From an uncultured Clostridia bacterium (GTDB lineage Bacteria > Bacillota > Clostridia > Oscillospirales > CAG-272), in contig CAMZFG010000058.1 in assembly GCA_947306035.1 (NCBI GenBank), positions 1 through 6,306 on the forward strand: a DNA stretch of 6,306 nt, read 5' to 3'. Of the stretch, positions 5,941-6,306 are shown piece after piece. Each line of letters begins with the position of its first letter. Position 1 is the first letter of the stretch. The position numbers were made by a program, and so were the translations under genes. The notes beneath the pieces were generated by a model. That model worked only from the letters and a program-made list of their open reading frames with translations, did no database searches and was not told the DNA's origin.

Positions 5941-5969
5941 ATTATACACGCGTTTTCAAAAATAATCAA
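5941..5969 (-). promoter_or_regulatory. Sigma-A promoter for the DUF445 gene
   Basis: On the minus strand, TTGATT (5964-5969; 4 of 6 matches) is followed by 17 bp and a perfect TATAAT (5941-5946). The predicted start near 5934 gives a leader of about 20 nt holding the AAAGGAG ribosome binding site. The -35 box overlaps the left arm of the inverted repeat at 5968-5991. Confidence 0.8.
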
Positions 5970-5996
5970 GAGGGAACTTGCGCGCCCTCTTTTTTT
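5968..5996 (+). terminator. Terminator-like inverted repeat between divergent promoters
   Basis: AAGAGGG (5968-5974) pairs with CCCTCTT (5985-5991) around a 10-nt loop, and the T residues at 5990-5996 form a seven-T run. In form it is a plus-strand intrinsic terminator, although no plus-strand gene ends here. It could stop read-through from spoIIIA that runs antisense to the DUF445 gene. Because it covers the -35 boxes of both flanking promoters it might instead be an operator. Confidence 0.55.
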
Positions 5997-6006
5997 ATGA
6001 TATACT
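5978..6006 (+). promoter_or_regulatory. Probable sigma-A promoter for the metallophosphoesterase gene
   Basis: TATACT (6001-6006; 5 of 6 matches) is preceded by a 17-bp spacer and TTGCGC (5978-5983; only the first three bases match). Transcription from about 6013 gives a leader of about 23 nt before ATG 6036. The -10 box is good and the -35 box weak; the -35 box lies in the loop and right arm of the inverted repeat. Confidence 0.6.
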
Positions 6007-6035
6007 GTAAACAATATAAGAAAGGGGGTGCGGGC

Positions 6036-6306
6036 ATGCCGAAACTGCTGCATACGGGAGACCTGCATCTGGAGAGCCCCATGGCCGCGTTTTCGCCCCG
6101 CGCGGGCGCGATCCGGCGCGAGCGGCAATGGGCCGCGCTGGAAAAACTGTTGGCCGACGCCAAAACGGCGGGGGTCGATCTTTTGCTGTTCGCGGGCGAC
6201 GTGTTCGACACCGTCACGCCGAAGCCGGAGGCGGTTCGCCGCTTTTACGGCCTTTTGGCCGACTGCGGTCTGCCCGCCGTCATTTCGCCCGGCAACCACG
6301 ACTATT
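6036..6306 (+). CDS. Metallophosphoesterase, SbcD/YhaO-like DNA repair exonuclease (5' part only)
   Basis: Start of a calcineurin-like metallophosphoesterase, probably a DNA nuclease of the SbcD/Mre11/YhaO group that normally works with a coiled-coil ATPase partner (SbcC or YhaN). The 90 residues visible carry the first three metal-binding motifs in the right order: GDLHL at 8-12 (D9, H11), GDVFD at 54-58 (D55) and GNHD at 86-89 (N87, H88). The N terminus, MPKLLHTGDLHLESP, resembles the YhaO-type proteins, which begin with a similar K.lH..DlHl.sP run, more than classical SbcD. The rest of the phosphoesterase domain and any C-terminal domain lie beyond the window. The ATG has AAAGGGGG at 6021-6028, 7 nt upstream. 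The enzyme family is sure; the choice between YhaO and SbcD is an inference. Confidence 0.88.
   Translation, partial: MPKLLHTGDLHLESPMAAFSPRAGAIRRERQWAALEKLLADAKTAGVDLLLFAGDVFDTVTPKPEAVRRFYGLLADCGLPAVISPGNHDY

Overview
The window comes from a GC-rich, endospore-forming member of the Firmicutes (Bacillota). It is best explained as an uncultured Clostridia lineage near Oscillospirales/Ruminococcaceae. The evidence is a near-complete spoIIIA sporulation operon, strong GGAGG-type ribosome binding sites, and codon third positions that are mostly G or C. The lineage is inferred from protein style (for example the 'VCRGG...Q..LTELV' tail of SpoIIIAG) and was not tested by a search.

Layout. (1) 1-714, minus strand: the N-terminal 238 residues of a pyridoxamine/pyridoxal kinase of the ribokinase family, cut by the window edge, with a clear sigma-A promoter at 748-776. 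(2) 715-874: a divergent intergenic region holding that promoter, a small hairpin with a T-run, and a sigma-E-like -10 box (CATACAGT) in front of the sporulation operon. (3) 875-4973, plus strand: seven tightly packed genes, spoIIIAA-AB-AC-AD-AE-AF-AG, most of whose junctions overlap (80, 4, 7, 1 and 1 nt; the exception is a 10-nt gap before AC). (4) 4973-5004: a perfect 14-bp hairpin between convergent genes. (5) 5024-5914, minus strand: a DUF445 (YheB-like) membrane protein with a near-consensus sigma-A promoter. (6) 5915-6035: a compact divergent region with two back-to-back sigma-A promoters and an inverted repeat or terminator lying over both -35 boxes. (7) 6036-6306, plus strand: the first 90 residues of an SbcD/YhaO-like metallophosphoesterase, cut by the window edge.

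How the genes work together. The SpoIIIA proteins are made in the mother cell during engulfment. They form the mother-cell half of the SpoIIIA-SpoIIQ transenvelope complex that keeps the forespore active: AA is the ATPase, AB to AE are inner-membrane parts, and AF and AG are ring-domain proteins. The eighth gene of the usual operon, spoIIIAH, encodes the direct SpoIIQ partner and is absent here; the operon ends at a hairpin after spoIIIAG. The flanking genes (vitamin B6 salvage, DUF445, DNA-repair-type nuclease) have their own vegetative-type promoters and show no visible link to sporulation.

I see no mobile element, CRISPR array, tRNA or rRNA, and no clearly new multi-gene system. The points most worth checking are the missing spoIIIAH, the short SpoIIIAG and SpoIIIAF, the long AA/AB overlap, and the symmetric element between the two divergent promoters near 5970.
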